In this document: positions 46,730 to 58,414 of the stretch, piece after piece | Numbering within the stretch: the first letter of the stretch is position 1 | How the letters are laid out: the number at the start of each line of letters is the position of its first letter | NCBI GenBank assembly: GCA_037367405.1 | Contig: JAZKJV010007243.1 | Location: 124,001 to 188,000, forward strand | Direction of reading: 5' to 3' | Source of the DNA: Ottelia alismoides | Taxonomy: Eukaryota; Streptophyta; Magnoliopsida; Alismatales; Hydrocharitaceae | DNA length: 64,000 nt | Position numbers and translations under genes: made by a program | The notes under the pieces: generated by a model | What the model was told of the DNA's origin: nothing | The model's database searches: none | The model's input: only the letters and a program-made list of their open reading frames with translations

Positions 46730-49700
46730 TGATGACGCGCAAAGCGACTCAGGTTAGGAAATCAAATAATCAAAGGGTCGATGCGACTCGGATCACATGG
46801 CGCAGTCAACAAGAAAAAGGAGAAACTACTCAAGCAGATAGATAAAACAATCAAGCACAAAAAAATGTAAGCGGTCTTCACTATTTATTTTTACTTGTTA
46901 TAGCAACCAGGGTCGAACACAAGGAGCACGAGTAAACCTACGAAGTAGTCACAATTCAATAAAAGGGGAAAACATGTTTTTGTTGGTTTTAATTTTGCAA
47001 ATAATTTTTGAGTAAAAGAGTGAAATAAAGAATAAGAAAATAAGGCACACAACAAGCTCTTTGAATTTTTATTTAAGGTAAAAAATGTTTAAAAAATATA
47101 ATAAAAATAATTTTGGGTTTTTAAAAAATTTAAAGTATTTTTGATAATTTTCTAGGAATTTTTTGAAGTTTTCATGATTTTGTAAAAATCAAAGAAAGGA
47201 TATAAATGTAAACAGTGCAAGACAATATTGCAAGTTAAAAATTCTTATAATGCCCTGAAGTCCTAAGGAGCAATTTTATGATAAACTAGATGAAGAGAGC
47301 AACTAACAGGAACTGAAATGAGATTTTGATTTTACTACAATTTTATATGATTTTTATATATTTTTAGGTTATTTATGATTTTTAGGGTTTTATGATGATT
47401 TTTTAAAATAAAACTGGTAGTGAGACAAAGCATACAAAAATACATAATCAAGAATTTTTGTATAAATTTGAGTAATTTTTCGATTTTTTAGGTATTATCC
47501 AAAATAGATAGTGCTTTTTTATGGGATTTTGATTTTTAGAAAATAATAAATTAAACTAAATTAATCCAAAAAAATTAACAAAAATGCAACGTGTCAACAT
47601 GAGCCAACAATGATTTGTAGAGAATTTTTGGGATTAAGTGAGTATTTATTTAATTAAAGAAAGGATAGACAACTTATAGGAACCTACTTGCAATTACAAA
47701 AGTTTCAGGCCAAATAATAACACGATAGAGAAATGTAGGGCCTAAGTTGCAAAAAGTCCAGAGAAATCACGCACATGCTCAATGTACTACGCATAGAGGC
47801 ATAAATGCAAATCTCAAAAACTTTTCATTCATCAACTAACATATCATAAGTTAAGGATATATCATGGTATTAACCAAAAAAATCACGTGAATATGCACGT
47901 GTCTCAGATTCAGAGGGACGAAAATGGAAATGGTAAAAATTATAAGGTCTAGTAAATAGCAAAATAAAAAAGTGCAAGGGTAAAAGAGCAAAATACCCCT
48001 GTAGAGGCAGGTGGCACGTGTGGGGGGTGTCTCTATCCGATGGCTCTGATTAGCTGGCAGCCTCAGATCTGACGCTCTAGGGAATGTCAGCTATGTGTGG
48101 TCGTGATGCTCTGCTACAGTACATACATGACGACTTTGGAAAAGGCGTAGATGTGTAGTGCAGATCTGTTCCTCGCTCTGATCGACCATTATGAATAAGG
48201 CAAGGATGTATGACCTAGATCAAATCTGGGAGATGAAGCTCCTCATCGATGGTAGAAAGAAGGTCTGGACGAACTTGTTGGGCATGAACTTCAATAGTGT
48301 GAGGATGGAGATCTAGCATTCTGATGAAGAATCAGAGCAGTCCAGTAAGGTTCTGAGCGTGCTTCGCATCTGGTGAGAGGTTCTGATGAAGGAACCAATG
48401 GTCGGATGAGTAGGATGAGGGAGCTCCACCTGTAGCTGCTCTGCCTGAGCAGCTAGGGGCTCAAATGGGATCCTCCACGCATGTGGGCACCTTCATAAGG
48501 AAGGTCGGCTCAGGGGCGTAGCTATGATGAGATTAAATGATGGGGGATGGAGTTTGGGTCTCCGACATAGATGGTGGAAAGATACTCGACTTGATCTCGC
48601 TCTGATGAGCAAGATTCAAGGGAACATGTTGCGTAAGAAGGTGTGGCGAGCTTTGGACGTTCGATCAATACGAATGGGGATGTGAGATGGGGCTCCGACC
48701 GACTGGTCGGAGCAAATGAATGGCGACGGTGTAAAATAGAAGAATCGAAATGAAAAGGAAAGGGAAGTGGACGAACGCATTACCTGAGGCTACTTATGAA
48801 CTCATCAAGGTCTGGCGACAGTGGGAGGTAGAGTCTTGGCCTCAACCTCACTATGGCAGGCAAGGAGGCTAAACATGATGGAGCTCTCCGACCATGTGGC
48901 TGAGCTGTGGGTACAAGCCACCAAACTTCGATCCAAAGGCACTCACACGTGGTTGTCACTCAGTTGAAGGTACCTAGGGGTGAAGGAAGGGGCGAGGCAC
49001 GAGCTGCTGTGCCAGGAGGCGAAAGGGAAGCTTTTATAGCCAACTCGAGGTCCATAAAGATCGACATGGAGCTCAAAACCCTAGAGACATTCAGATCAAC
49101 CGAGGGACCCACGAGAATGTCGGATGTTCAAGGAATCTCGGGTCCGGATCTAGAGGCAAGAAAAGCTCAGAGTCGAGCTGGAAAAGTTGGAGAAGAAGCT
49201 GCAGCAATGAAGATTTGGGTCTGACCCGGTTAGAAGGAGTCGTTGACCGGTGGTCAACAAAACGTATAGGCCAATTAGAAAATTAGAATTTACAAAATAC
49301 TTATAAAATCAATAAAAAATATTAAATGATTTTAAATTTAAAAATGTACAAAATAAAAAATCCTTATTAGTTTTCAAACTTTTTCTGTGATTTTTAATTA
49401 TTTTTATGAAAAATAAATTAGTGTATATATAATATACAGTATTATATACAGGTATATTATACATATGTATTATGTACAAGTATTTTTATTTTGTTATTTT
49501 TACAAAAATACCATCATTTTATATTTTATTTATTTAGAACATATTTTTAGAAGTATAAAACAATTTTTATTTATTTTTTGAAATTAATTAAAGGTGTATA
49601 ATAAATATGGGATTGTAATATATATGCATGTGTTTGGTACAATTGAGTAGAGATTATAGTTATTACTATTTTTATTTTTCTGATTTTTAATTTTTTTTAT

Positions 49701-49965
49701 TATTTCGAGAAATATATATAAGGGAGTAAATAATAATTAAGTTTTATTTCGTCACAAATTATTATGTACAAATATAGGTAATATGTACAACACAAAGTAA
49801 ACCCTATCTTTATCTACTTATTTTTTTGATCAGTTCAATGCTTGAGTTTCTCTTGGAGTTTAGGTCACTGTGTATTTATTCTAAATACCTCATTCCTTTT
49901 TATTTTCCTTAATTCTTTTATTTTTGCACAAAAACAAGCTAATTATGCAATATTAACAAATATAT
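46730..49965 (-). mobile_element. LTR C, nested inside G3
   Basis: Same LTR family: minus-strand 3' end GCGTCATCA at plus 46730, GTGTTCGACCCTGG motif at about 46909-46922, GC-rich core (47990-49240) with two strong foldbacks. The other end lacks about 125 bp compared with LTR B and abuts RT coding sequence at about 49966. About 0.7 kb of RT/RNase H (by comparison with G1) is missing at the junction, so a solo or partial LTR insertion was followed by deletion. Confidence 0.82.
48434..48712. repeat. Two perfect foldbacks in the LTR C core
   Basis: agctgctc/gagcagct with 5-nt loop (48434-48454) and gctccgacc/ggtcggagc with 4-nt loop (48691-48712). LTRs B and D have imperfect versions at equivalent places. 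Confidence 0.8.
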
Positions 49966-50487
49966 GTAGAAAGCAGTAGTAACTCTTCTCAGCTAGCCTT
50001 TTGATAATCTGATCAATACATGGAAACAGGAAATGATCCTTCTTGGTGGCCTAATTCAATCATCTGTAGGCCACACAGACCCTCCAAGAAGTGTGTACTC
50101 AGGTAGCTATCTCCTCTCCAGATTCACTCACAACTGTGGTAATACACGTCTTTCTGGGTACCACATGCAATTGACTAACCCATTTGGAGTCGGATATGGG
50201 GTAGATAAAATCATCTCTCCACCCCTTCAATATTTCTTTCATGACCACATCTTGAAGATTCGTGTTCAGCCTTTGCTGGAGCTCACATGGTGGCTTGGCG
50301 TCTCCATCCCATCGCCTTGCGATTTCTTTCAAGAACTATCATCAAACAAGATTCTTGGTCTTCAGTCAAATATGTTGAGATAATGACTGGGAACATATCT
50401 GGATCACCCACAAGGAACCTATATGTCATACTCTGTGGCAAGCTCGTCAACTCAAGACAAGTGGGAGCTGGCAAATCTGGCTTCTAA
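49966..50487 (-). pseudogene. G3 reverse transcriptase, N-terminal part
   Basis: Minus-strand: LPQSMTYRFLVGDPDMFPVI (50283-50474), LNTNLQDVVMKEILKGW and FIYPISDSKWVSQLHVVPRK (50099-50332), a SWRVCVAYR piece, then ATKKDHFLFPCIDQIIKRLA ending at LTR C. The catalytic palm (FMDD) is lost. Frames shift at least twice. Confidence 0.9.
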
Positions 50488-50591
50488 AAAGTCTACGTGA
50501 AGGATGCCGAACCTGTATGTGACAACTCTTACTGGATTTGTTAATCAGACGCAGACAACCCTGATGGTATATCTATCAAGTGTCTTGTCTC

Positions 50592-51708
50592 TCACTCCGC
50601 CCTAGTTGTCAGCTTTGAAGAAATCATACACAATAAGTCATCAAAGTCATGCCAATCAAAATCAGTGTCTGAATCCAAAGAATCTGAATCTAAATTACAT
50701 GAAAAAAAATCTACCTCGCTATATTGGTCGCGATCATCAACCTCTAAGGTGTCCTGTGCCATGAGTGTGCTCTCGGAACTATCATCTGTTGTAATATGTA
50801 ACTCTACAGTATTTGAAGGGGTGACAAGAGCTTGTGATGCTGGATCTTCCCAAACTACTTCATCATTTCTAATCACAAAGTCACACTCCTAGTGGATGTA
50901 TAGCTTTGTATATGTCATCTGCTCTGAGTCGATAATCTGCTCTGAGCAACTTGAATCTCTTACTCAAGTCTCCTCGATCATCTCTATTTGTACACTTTCT
51001 TATCAATGCGAAAGTATACCTTTCCACTATCATGATCGGAATATACCTTGGCTATGACGAAGAAAGGTCATCCTAAGATGATGGGGGTATCATTCACAGA
51101 TTCAGGGACCTCCATGTCTAGTACAACAAAGTCCACGAGGAATTTCCGGCCCAGAATTATGTCGATAACATCCTTTAGTAACCCTTTTGGCTCTTGAAAG
51201 ATCTATCAACAACCTGAAGGAATGTCTTGCTCTGTCTAAGAGGGCCAAACTCGAATTAGTTGAGTATGGTAGTCAGGAGGAGGTTAATCGACGAACCGTC
51301 GTCTAATAGAGTACGATCAAACCACTGCTCATGAATGTGGCGTCCGATATAAGGAGATCCTAAACCTGGTCTTTTGGTTGGCAATTTGCTTTGGATAGCA
51401 AAGCAGGTGGCACGGGTAAGCACATGGATCTTTGCATTATAATTACTTTTCTTCCCATGGATAGTGGTCTTCTCGCTCAAATCCTTATGGAAAAGAGGGA
51501 TGTGCTCAAGTGCCTTTTGAAGAGTTTGTTGTATCTGGAATCTGTCTATCATATGCTCATTGAAATCTATATGTTGCTTCTTTTTTGAGTTTTCTGTTTT
51601 GGTCCCCTTTACAAAGCGGAGCGCGTGAGGGAAGGGGATCAAGGGACCCTCTCCAGAAAGATGAAGGTCATGAGGAGGTTCCTCTACATTCAATAGGTTT
51701 GAATCCAT
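50592..51708 (-). pseudogene. G3 protease and acidic spacer
   Basis: The frame 51256-51708 carries the gag-PR junction (KALEHIPLFHKDL) and then FDRTLLDDGSSINLLLT. This is the protease active site, with D-D-G where D-S-G or D-L-G is usual. 50900-51255 is the frameshifted rest of protease (a DRSFKS-like piece). 50592-50876 is an acidic spacer (SDSLDSDTDFDWHDFDD) like the one following the G1 protease. Confidence 0.88.
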
Positions 51709-51749
51709 TCATAGATCATCTGGCAAAATAGATGGACTTACAAGAGATA

Positions 51750-54260
51750 CAGAAAACTTTCCTTTATTCATATTTTCTATTTTTACTCTTTCCTTTTTAT
51801 TGTATTTTTATATTAGTGGCCTCAAGTACAAAATGAGACAACACAAAAGAGGGTAACTTGGTGGCATTAGTACTACCCATAACATATGAACTTACAACAT
51901 CGACACCACACTCTGGCCTGGCAACTAGTAATTTGGTGGCATCAGTACCACCGTCTTCAATTGGGAATACGACAACCTCAGTACCATCATAGTGATCAAC
52001 ATCCTTGGTGGCATCAACCACAGTTATTATCATCATGATAAGTGGCGTCAGCACCGCTTCCATCCTCATCAGACACTCTGGAATCTGCATCGGGATGTCT
52101 CTCAGATTAGTCGCCACCAACTAGCTTCCTACTGCTCCTAAGTGTCACAAAATCAACATCAAATATAGAAAATAAGTATTATCCAAAATATCACTAGGAG
52201 TGGTGGTCTCTGTAAACTATACCTGCTCAGATTCTCTCTTCAGATTATTCAGGTTGGGTTCAATCTGAGTGGGTATGGTGGCCTTGCCCTTTATTATCTC
52301 CCTCATCTCCTACCGGAACTCATCCATTTATCGTTAGAAGGAGGCCCGCATATCAGAGAGAAAGCGAGTAAGGTCATCAAAGGTTGGGTTGTCATAGACT
52401 AGTGCACGATAACCAGACGGGTTGCCTCGCTAGAAATGAGGTTGAGTCTGCTGCTGGTGGTAGTGAGGAGGAGGGGAATACCTTGGATGAGGTTGTTGCT
52501 GCCTCCACTATTGTCCATGGTATTGTGGATGAGGACCCTGCTACTGGTGCTAGTGGGAGTACTGGTGCTGCTGAAACTGGTTGCCCTACCCTGCCTGAGA
52601 TGGAGACTACTATTGGGAAGAGGTGCCTCTAGTGGACCATCAGAAGCCAGGATGGTCACGATGAATCCTGGGCTATGGTTGATACTAGGAGTACCAAATC
52701 CAGTTGACTTCCATAAACAGCTCTTGCTGCTTGTGAAATGGTGGGGGAAGGACTACCAAGGGTTGATCCGATTGGTAGATCACCATATGAGTGTCTGAAG
52801 ATGGTGGTGGTTGTTGAACTGTTGGAGCTGCTAGACCGACTCTACCTGGATATGGGTGAACATGGAGATACGAAGTAGAGGGCTAGGTGGAGTGACTGAT
52901 ATGGGATTGAGAAGTTGTCTATGCCTTTTGGAGACACATGATCTGGGTCTTCAGTTCACACAAGGTTTGGGCCAGCTCATCGATCTTGTTGAGCTTATCC
53001 AGGCCCTGACACTGCTTCTTCTGTATAATCTCTATCCGGTCTAACTTCTGGTCGATGATGCCCATGTCGGTAGCTGAAGACTCATGAGTGCTGCTGTTGA
53101 CGAAGATCTGGAGGGACCAACATCAACACGCACAATCCTCAGATATTAAACCGCCTGTGGGAGAGGCTTCCCATGAGTGTAGATGTGAGTATGGGACATC
53201 ACTGTGTAATTTTCTGCCATCTCCTCATAGATGTTTCAAACCTAATCTTCATCCTTGGCAAAGTAGGAAGCTCTGCACAAGGCATTCACAAGCCCCTGCA
53301 GCTCAGGTGTCATCCCATAAAAGAAACTCTGGATGAGGTTGGGCTTGCTATTCTTGTGGTGGGGACACCTGTCAATGAGCTCTCTGAATCGATCCCATAC
53401 TTCATTGAACTATTCATTTAGGATCATGGTGAAGTTGATGATCATATCTCTCACTGCATTGGTCCGCCGAGGGGGTAATACTAGTCCAAGTAATCGGTTT
53501 GGAGCTTCTCCCAAGTGGTGACCACCTTCCCTAGGTGCTTCGGCTAGTAGGCTGCTTCGTAAACCAAGGAGAACGAGAAGGCAATAAGCTTAATGGTATC
53601 CTCATCCATAAATATGTCATGGAAAGTGTTACAGATCATCTCAAACTATTGCAGATGGAGATGTGGCTCCTTAGTGGCTATCCCATGGAACTTGGGCAAT
53701 ATGTGAATAGTCTGGGGGTGGATCTCAAAGTTTCCAACAATTTTGATTAGCTAAATCCATATGTAGGTGAGGTTTGCACCAGGATTGTGCAACCTCCTCA
53801 TCGTTCGTGCTCATATCGCTGGCTCATGCGGCTCGTTCTGACGTCCATCTCCTCCCTCAGCTTTGGGTATCTCTCCACCAGCTACTGGTCTTTGAAGTTG
53901 CTCTCATCTAGCTCTCATCTGGGTAAGTTATCTCCTCACTTCTGCCATGGAAGCGCCTTGCTCCCTGATCTATCTCTACATGGTCTCCAAGGAAGATAGT
54001 AGAATGTTGTTGATGACATCTTGGTCCAATACGAACACAGATTCTTGTGACTACTCATCAATCCTTCCTTCGATCTCTACAAAGGAAAAGACCCCAGCTC
54101 AGGTGTTGTCAACTGAACATATTGTTGTTCTAGCCTTTGTACTGGTACATCAAATGTGGAAGAAGGGTGGTCGAGGGGGAACGGGGTAGAGGCAAATTCA
54201 GGTTCATATAGTGGGTCTGAGCTCTCTGAAACCGCCACAGATGAACGAGGAGAGGTGGTA
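51750..54260 (-). pseudogene. G3 gag
   Basis: Pieces on the minus strand: an N-terminal region near 54100-54250 (DPLYEPEFAS), DEDTIKLIAFSFSLVYEAAY and VVTTWEKLQTDYLD (about 53500-53630), FNEVWDRFRELIDRCPHH with LIQSFFYGMTPELQGLVNAL (about 53290-53430), and a helical segment (RIEIIQKKQCQGLDKLNKID, about 52980-53050). This is the Athila/Tat gag order. 51800-52700 is low in similarity and is probably the gag C-terminus or spacer. Stops and shifts throughout. Confidence 0.85.
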
Positions 54261-54267
54261 GAAAAAC

Positions 54268-56086
54268 ACAGCTCCCACGAACTTTGGACGAGCGTGGGAC
54301 ATGATCCACTGCTCCGATGAAGCTATTGAGGGGCCCAACACTGTCGCAGAAGTACTCCGCGTTGAGTGGGTAGCTCAGATGGGGGAGTGCTCGGTCGGAT
54401 TAGCGGGACAGGGTCTTTTGCCTACAGTTGCTCCACCTGAGCAGTTGGGGCTCAAAATCGTCTCCCTACACGAACCTACACCTGCAAGGGGTAGAATGAC
54501 TCAAGGGCTCTGCTCTGATCAGGTTATTACTTGGAAAACAGAGAGAAGTGATGGGGAAGCGTGATGTAATTTATGAGGTACATGAAGTAGGGAAATTAGA
54601 CCTTAATCCCGCTCAGATGAGCAAGCCTTAGGGAGGTCAAGCTACATAGAAATATGGATGATGAGTCAGGATGTCTATATGTACGGAGAGGCACAAGTGA
54701 CATGGCTCCATCCGACTGGCCAGAGCAAGTGAACTGCGGTGGTGATGGAAGACGAAATCAAAGAAAAATGGAAAGTTGGGGTGTTATGATGGAGAACTTA
54801 ATATACTGATGAGCTCAGAATCTCTAGGAGAATTTATTGGTGAGGTAATGGCCTCAACCGGGATGCGATGTACCAGGGAGGCTAAATGTGGCGGAGGTCC
54901 GGCCACGTAGCTTGAGCATCATTGATTCAACATCAATCTGAGCTCCGAAGGTTTCTCTAAGCAACTATCACTCAACTGGAGGTAGCTAGGGGGAAAAAGG
55001 GTGGCAAGAAACGAGCTGGCGTATGTTGGAGGCGGAAGATGGTTTATACAGGTGTGCTCAAGGGTCTAAAAGAATCAACGAGGGACCTGAAACCATAAGC
55101 TATTCCTGCTGCGCCTAGGGATCTACGAGGATCACAGAACCTAGTAGGGCAGTCGGGCGGTGGAATCGAAGCAAAAGGAGGTCCAGTTCGATCGATAAAA
55201 ATCCAAGAAAATGCTTCGATGAGCTGGAATTGTGTTGACCCGGTTGGGGAAGAGAGGTTGACCAGGGTCAACGATCCTATGTGGAACAATCAAAATGCAG
55301 AATGTACAAACATTAACGAATTTGAAATATAAAATCGTAAATTATTTAAAAATAAAAAGTGTATAAAAAATATATTATTTTATAAACTAATTTTATATGA
55401 TTTTTAATTATTTTTATGAATAATAAAAACAAGGTATATATAATATAATGTGTTATATACATGTATACTATGCCTATGCATTATGTACATGTATTTTTAT
55501 TTTATTATTTTTACAGAAAATACTTTTATTTTTTATATTGTTTATTTACACAATAATTCAAGGATTCTAAAATGTTTTCTATTTGATTTTTATGAATTTA
55601 TTAAGGTTGCAAGATAAATATGTATTGTATTATGTACGTGTGGTTTTTGTACAATGAAATGTGAATTTTATATTTATTTTTATTTTGTTTTTCTGATTTT
55701 TTATTTATTTTTATGCTATTTATAAGACTATATTCAAGTGTTTAAAAATGATAAGATATTTATATTTTGTCAAAAAAATATAAATGATTATTTTGTACAA
55801 GTATAGATGTCATGTACAGCACATAGTATACGCTTATCTCTCTCTACTTTCTTTTGTTATCGAGTCTAGTTTTGTCCTTCTTTTGGGGTTTGGGTCACTA
55901 TCTATTTATTCTAAATATATCCTTCTTTTTCTTTTCTTTTTATTCTTTATTTTAAAGAATAGATACTCATTATGAGATATTAACATACAAACTTAATTTA
56001 TTGTATTTACATGTATTTATAGATGGTTTTTGCTAAAAGATGCAACTAAAATAAAAGAATAAAGAATGAGAATCATAAATTCATCA
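54268..56086 (-). mobile_element. G3 5' LTR remnant (LTR D)
   Basis: Aligns with 41270-43093 of LTR B (shared: gagtgggtagctcagatg, acacctgcaagggg, gcggaggtccggccacgtag). Ends AATTCATCA at 56086. The LTR 3' half, PBS and leader are deleted between 54268 and gag. Confidence 0.88.
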
Positions 56087-56091
56087 TTGAT
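56087..56091. repeat. G3 target-site duplication, right copy
   Basis: TTGAT after the LTR end, matching 39706-39710. Confidence 0.8.
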
Positions 56092-56690
56092 TTGTTTATG
56101 GATTAATTGTTGTTTGAAGTTGGTTTTCTTGTGGATCGCCACAATGAGTGTCTCCGCCTTCTGTGAGACATATTTAGAACCGCAAAAAATTCTCTTCAAC
56201 GGTAACATAATGATGACATTTATCATATGCACGCTCATTTTAACTAAAAAAAGGATTTTGGTTCATGAAGGTATGCAAACATTTTTTAGCACATCATCTC
56301 TTATTGAGCCACCATTCTGCATAATGCAACGAATCATGCCATTTATAATTAAAATGCTGAGAGCACATATGTTTGCAAAACATCTTTTTGGTTTTTAAGA
56401 ATGATCTTGATAATTGCGATCATCATGACGTGTTCTTCCAAAGCACACTCAAAGAGATATAAAGACTTTAGGGACAAAAAATCATAAGTTTTTGTCCTAT
56501 TATCTATTTAATTGTCAATCCTCATTATTGTGAGGAATTTTGCACATTTCAACGACTTATATTATGTTTCCAACTACAAGTACTACATCTTTATTATGGA
56601 TCCAATCCTTGATATTATACTGGTTATGATTGAGTATAGTTTTGAGTGAATCTAAAGAATGATATCTAAAATAAAATAATTTGCATATAT
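56092..56690 (-). pseudogene. Copia-3 gag remnant
   Basis: The reverse complement aligns with Copia-1 3080-3560 (shared: atataaccag-like start, gtgtgctttggaag, catatgtgctct, ttgcattatgcagaatggtggctc). Translation near 56600-56680 resembles the gag start (LKTILNHNQYN then DW and DVVLVVG), and near 56200-56240 INVIIMLPLK. Decayed. It is cut by the G3 insertion at 56086; the rest of the polyprotein was not recognised left of G3. Confidence 0.6.
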
Positions 56691-58400
56691 ATATATCTAT
56701 AAATTTGATTAAGTTTATTAATATCTTAAATTAAAGTTGTATTTCCTTTTAAACCTTAAAAGTCCATTCCCTTATTAATCTTTCAAAGCAAGAGATATAT
56801 TTGTAGCAAGATATGAGATCTCCTTTTTACCTTCGTTACCTCCCAATAATATGGTAAACTGCAACCCTGTTTAAAAAAAGTGGGAACTCATTCAGCCTTG
56901 CTAGTCCAACTTGCATTTCCCAATTCTGTTGTTAACCCCCGAACCCACTACCTCTTAGTTGTTGTTGATCCGTTGTTAATTGAACAAATTGTCAACAGGA
57001 ATAGAACTTGCTATGTGTAATCCAATATCACCTCAATAATGTGAGGAACCAATATTGAGGTCACTACGCATGTGGCCTTAAACTTTTGAGAAGCAAGGAG
57101 TCTGATTCATGTGTGCTTGTATTGATGATATATCACTTCAGATTGACGTCTCTAACATACAATCAATGGTGACAAAACCATTCGCCTTGATGGAAGACCA
57201 TGGATGTCATTTATATGATCCTCCATATCCCATTAAAATTTTAATTAATCATTATGAATCATATTTATTATACTTAATTCTTTCATTACATCTCCATTCA
57301 TAATGGATTGTTTATTTTAATTAGATCTATTAATTTAATCATACTAAATTAATCAACAACCAAATAATTAGGGTTTGCCTTATATTACTATATAATATTA
57401 ACTCCCACAAGTATGTCTTATTCTTGATTTAAGTAATTAGAGTAAAACTTGACTTGCTCATATTATCCTATCGTGAAAATAGAAAGCCAAGTCAGATAGT
57501 CAATGCTAACAGGAAGCACTTCAACTGTGGTGTAGGGTGCCAATTAGGTAACCCATTAACATATCCACAGTCTTGACATCATCACCATAATGACTCAAGA
57601 ACAGTAATCGTTGGCTGAATGTACTTGTGGTTTAATCGAACAACTTTTATGATCAACATGATACTATATATAGTTATCACTCAAAAATATTAGGCATCTT
57701 AAAACACTTTTGAGATATTAAATTTCTAAGTATATAAAGAAAACATGATCTTTATTTTGTATGTAAAAGTTGTTCTACAACTATTGTAGGATAAACTAGG
57801 GTTTTTCTCATGAAATTCTCATTCAATTTTTGTTGATGTTTAATCAAATATTTTCATAAAATTAAGCATCAAATTAATCAAGGAAAAATAATAATTTCTT
57901 TGTTTTCTTTGAATGATAAGCACATTAAGAAAGATATCTTGATGATCTAATCATCATCCGACCCATCTCTACAAAATATGGAATATCTAGGGCAAACAAC
58001 GTCGTAATCTTGCGAAATAAACTCGAGTGGTTTGCTGATTTGATTCTATACTTAATTAATATATTTATTTAAACTTTAATGAATGAAAACAATAGGCAAA
58101 AATAAATTTCTTATAGATCCGTTATACATGCAAAAACAATTTCATCACTGTAACTTTTTGAATTTTAATTTATAAAGCTTTTGTGCCAACAACTGGATAC
58201 TATTTTGGGAAAATATTTAGACATTATAAATAAATTTCATTATCTAATAATCATATCCAAATATTGCATAAACATGGGCTTTTCAATTATCGAAAAATAA
58301 TTCGAAACATGCATCATATGCAGAAACCACGAGTCCCCGCGCAATCAATATGCAAAGCATTCTTCCCTTGGTTTTGGAACAAAACTAAGACCTTTAACCC
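56691..58400 (-). other. Copia-3 leader
   Basis: About 1.7 kb between PBS and gag, homologous to the Copia-1 leader (best at 56870-57260). Open frames such as 57109-57303 are antisense and not conserved. Confidence 0.65.
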
Positions 58401-58412
58401 GCTCTAATACCA
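58401..58412 (-). other. Primer binding site of Copia-3
   Basis: The reverse complement reads TGGTATTAGAGC, one transition from the tRNA-iMet site, 2 nt from the LTR end (ACTTCA). Confidence 0.88.
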
Positions 58413-58414
58413 CT

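Larger units (their letters stand above)
39711..56086 (-). mobile_element. G3: Athila/Tat-type Gypsy element, 16.4 kb
   Basis: Both outer LTR ends (TGATGA... and ...TTCATCA) are flanked by the same 5-bp TTGAT, so this is one insertion. Minus-strand order: 5' LTR piece D (54268-56086), gag, protease, RT start, interrupting LTR C, RNase H, integrase, hairpin array, conserved block, polypurine tract, 3' LTR B. The 3' half of LTR D plus PBS and leader are deleted, and B and D differ at many positions, so the element is old. Confidence 0.88.
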
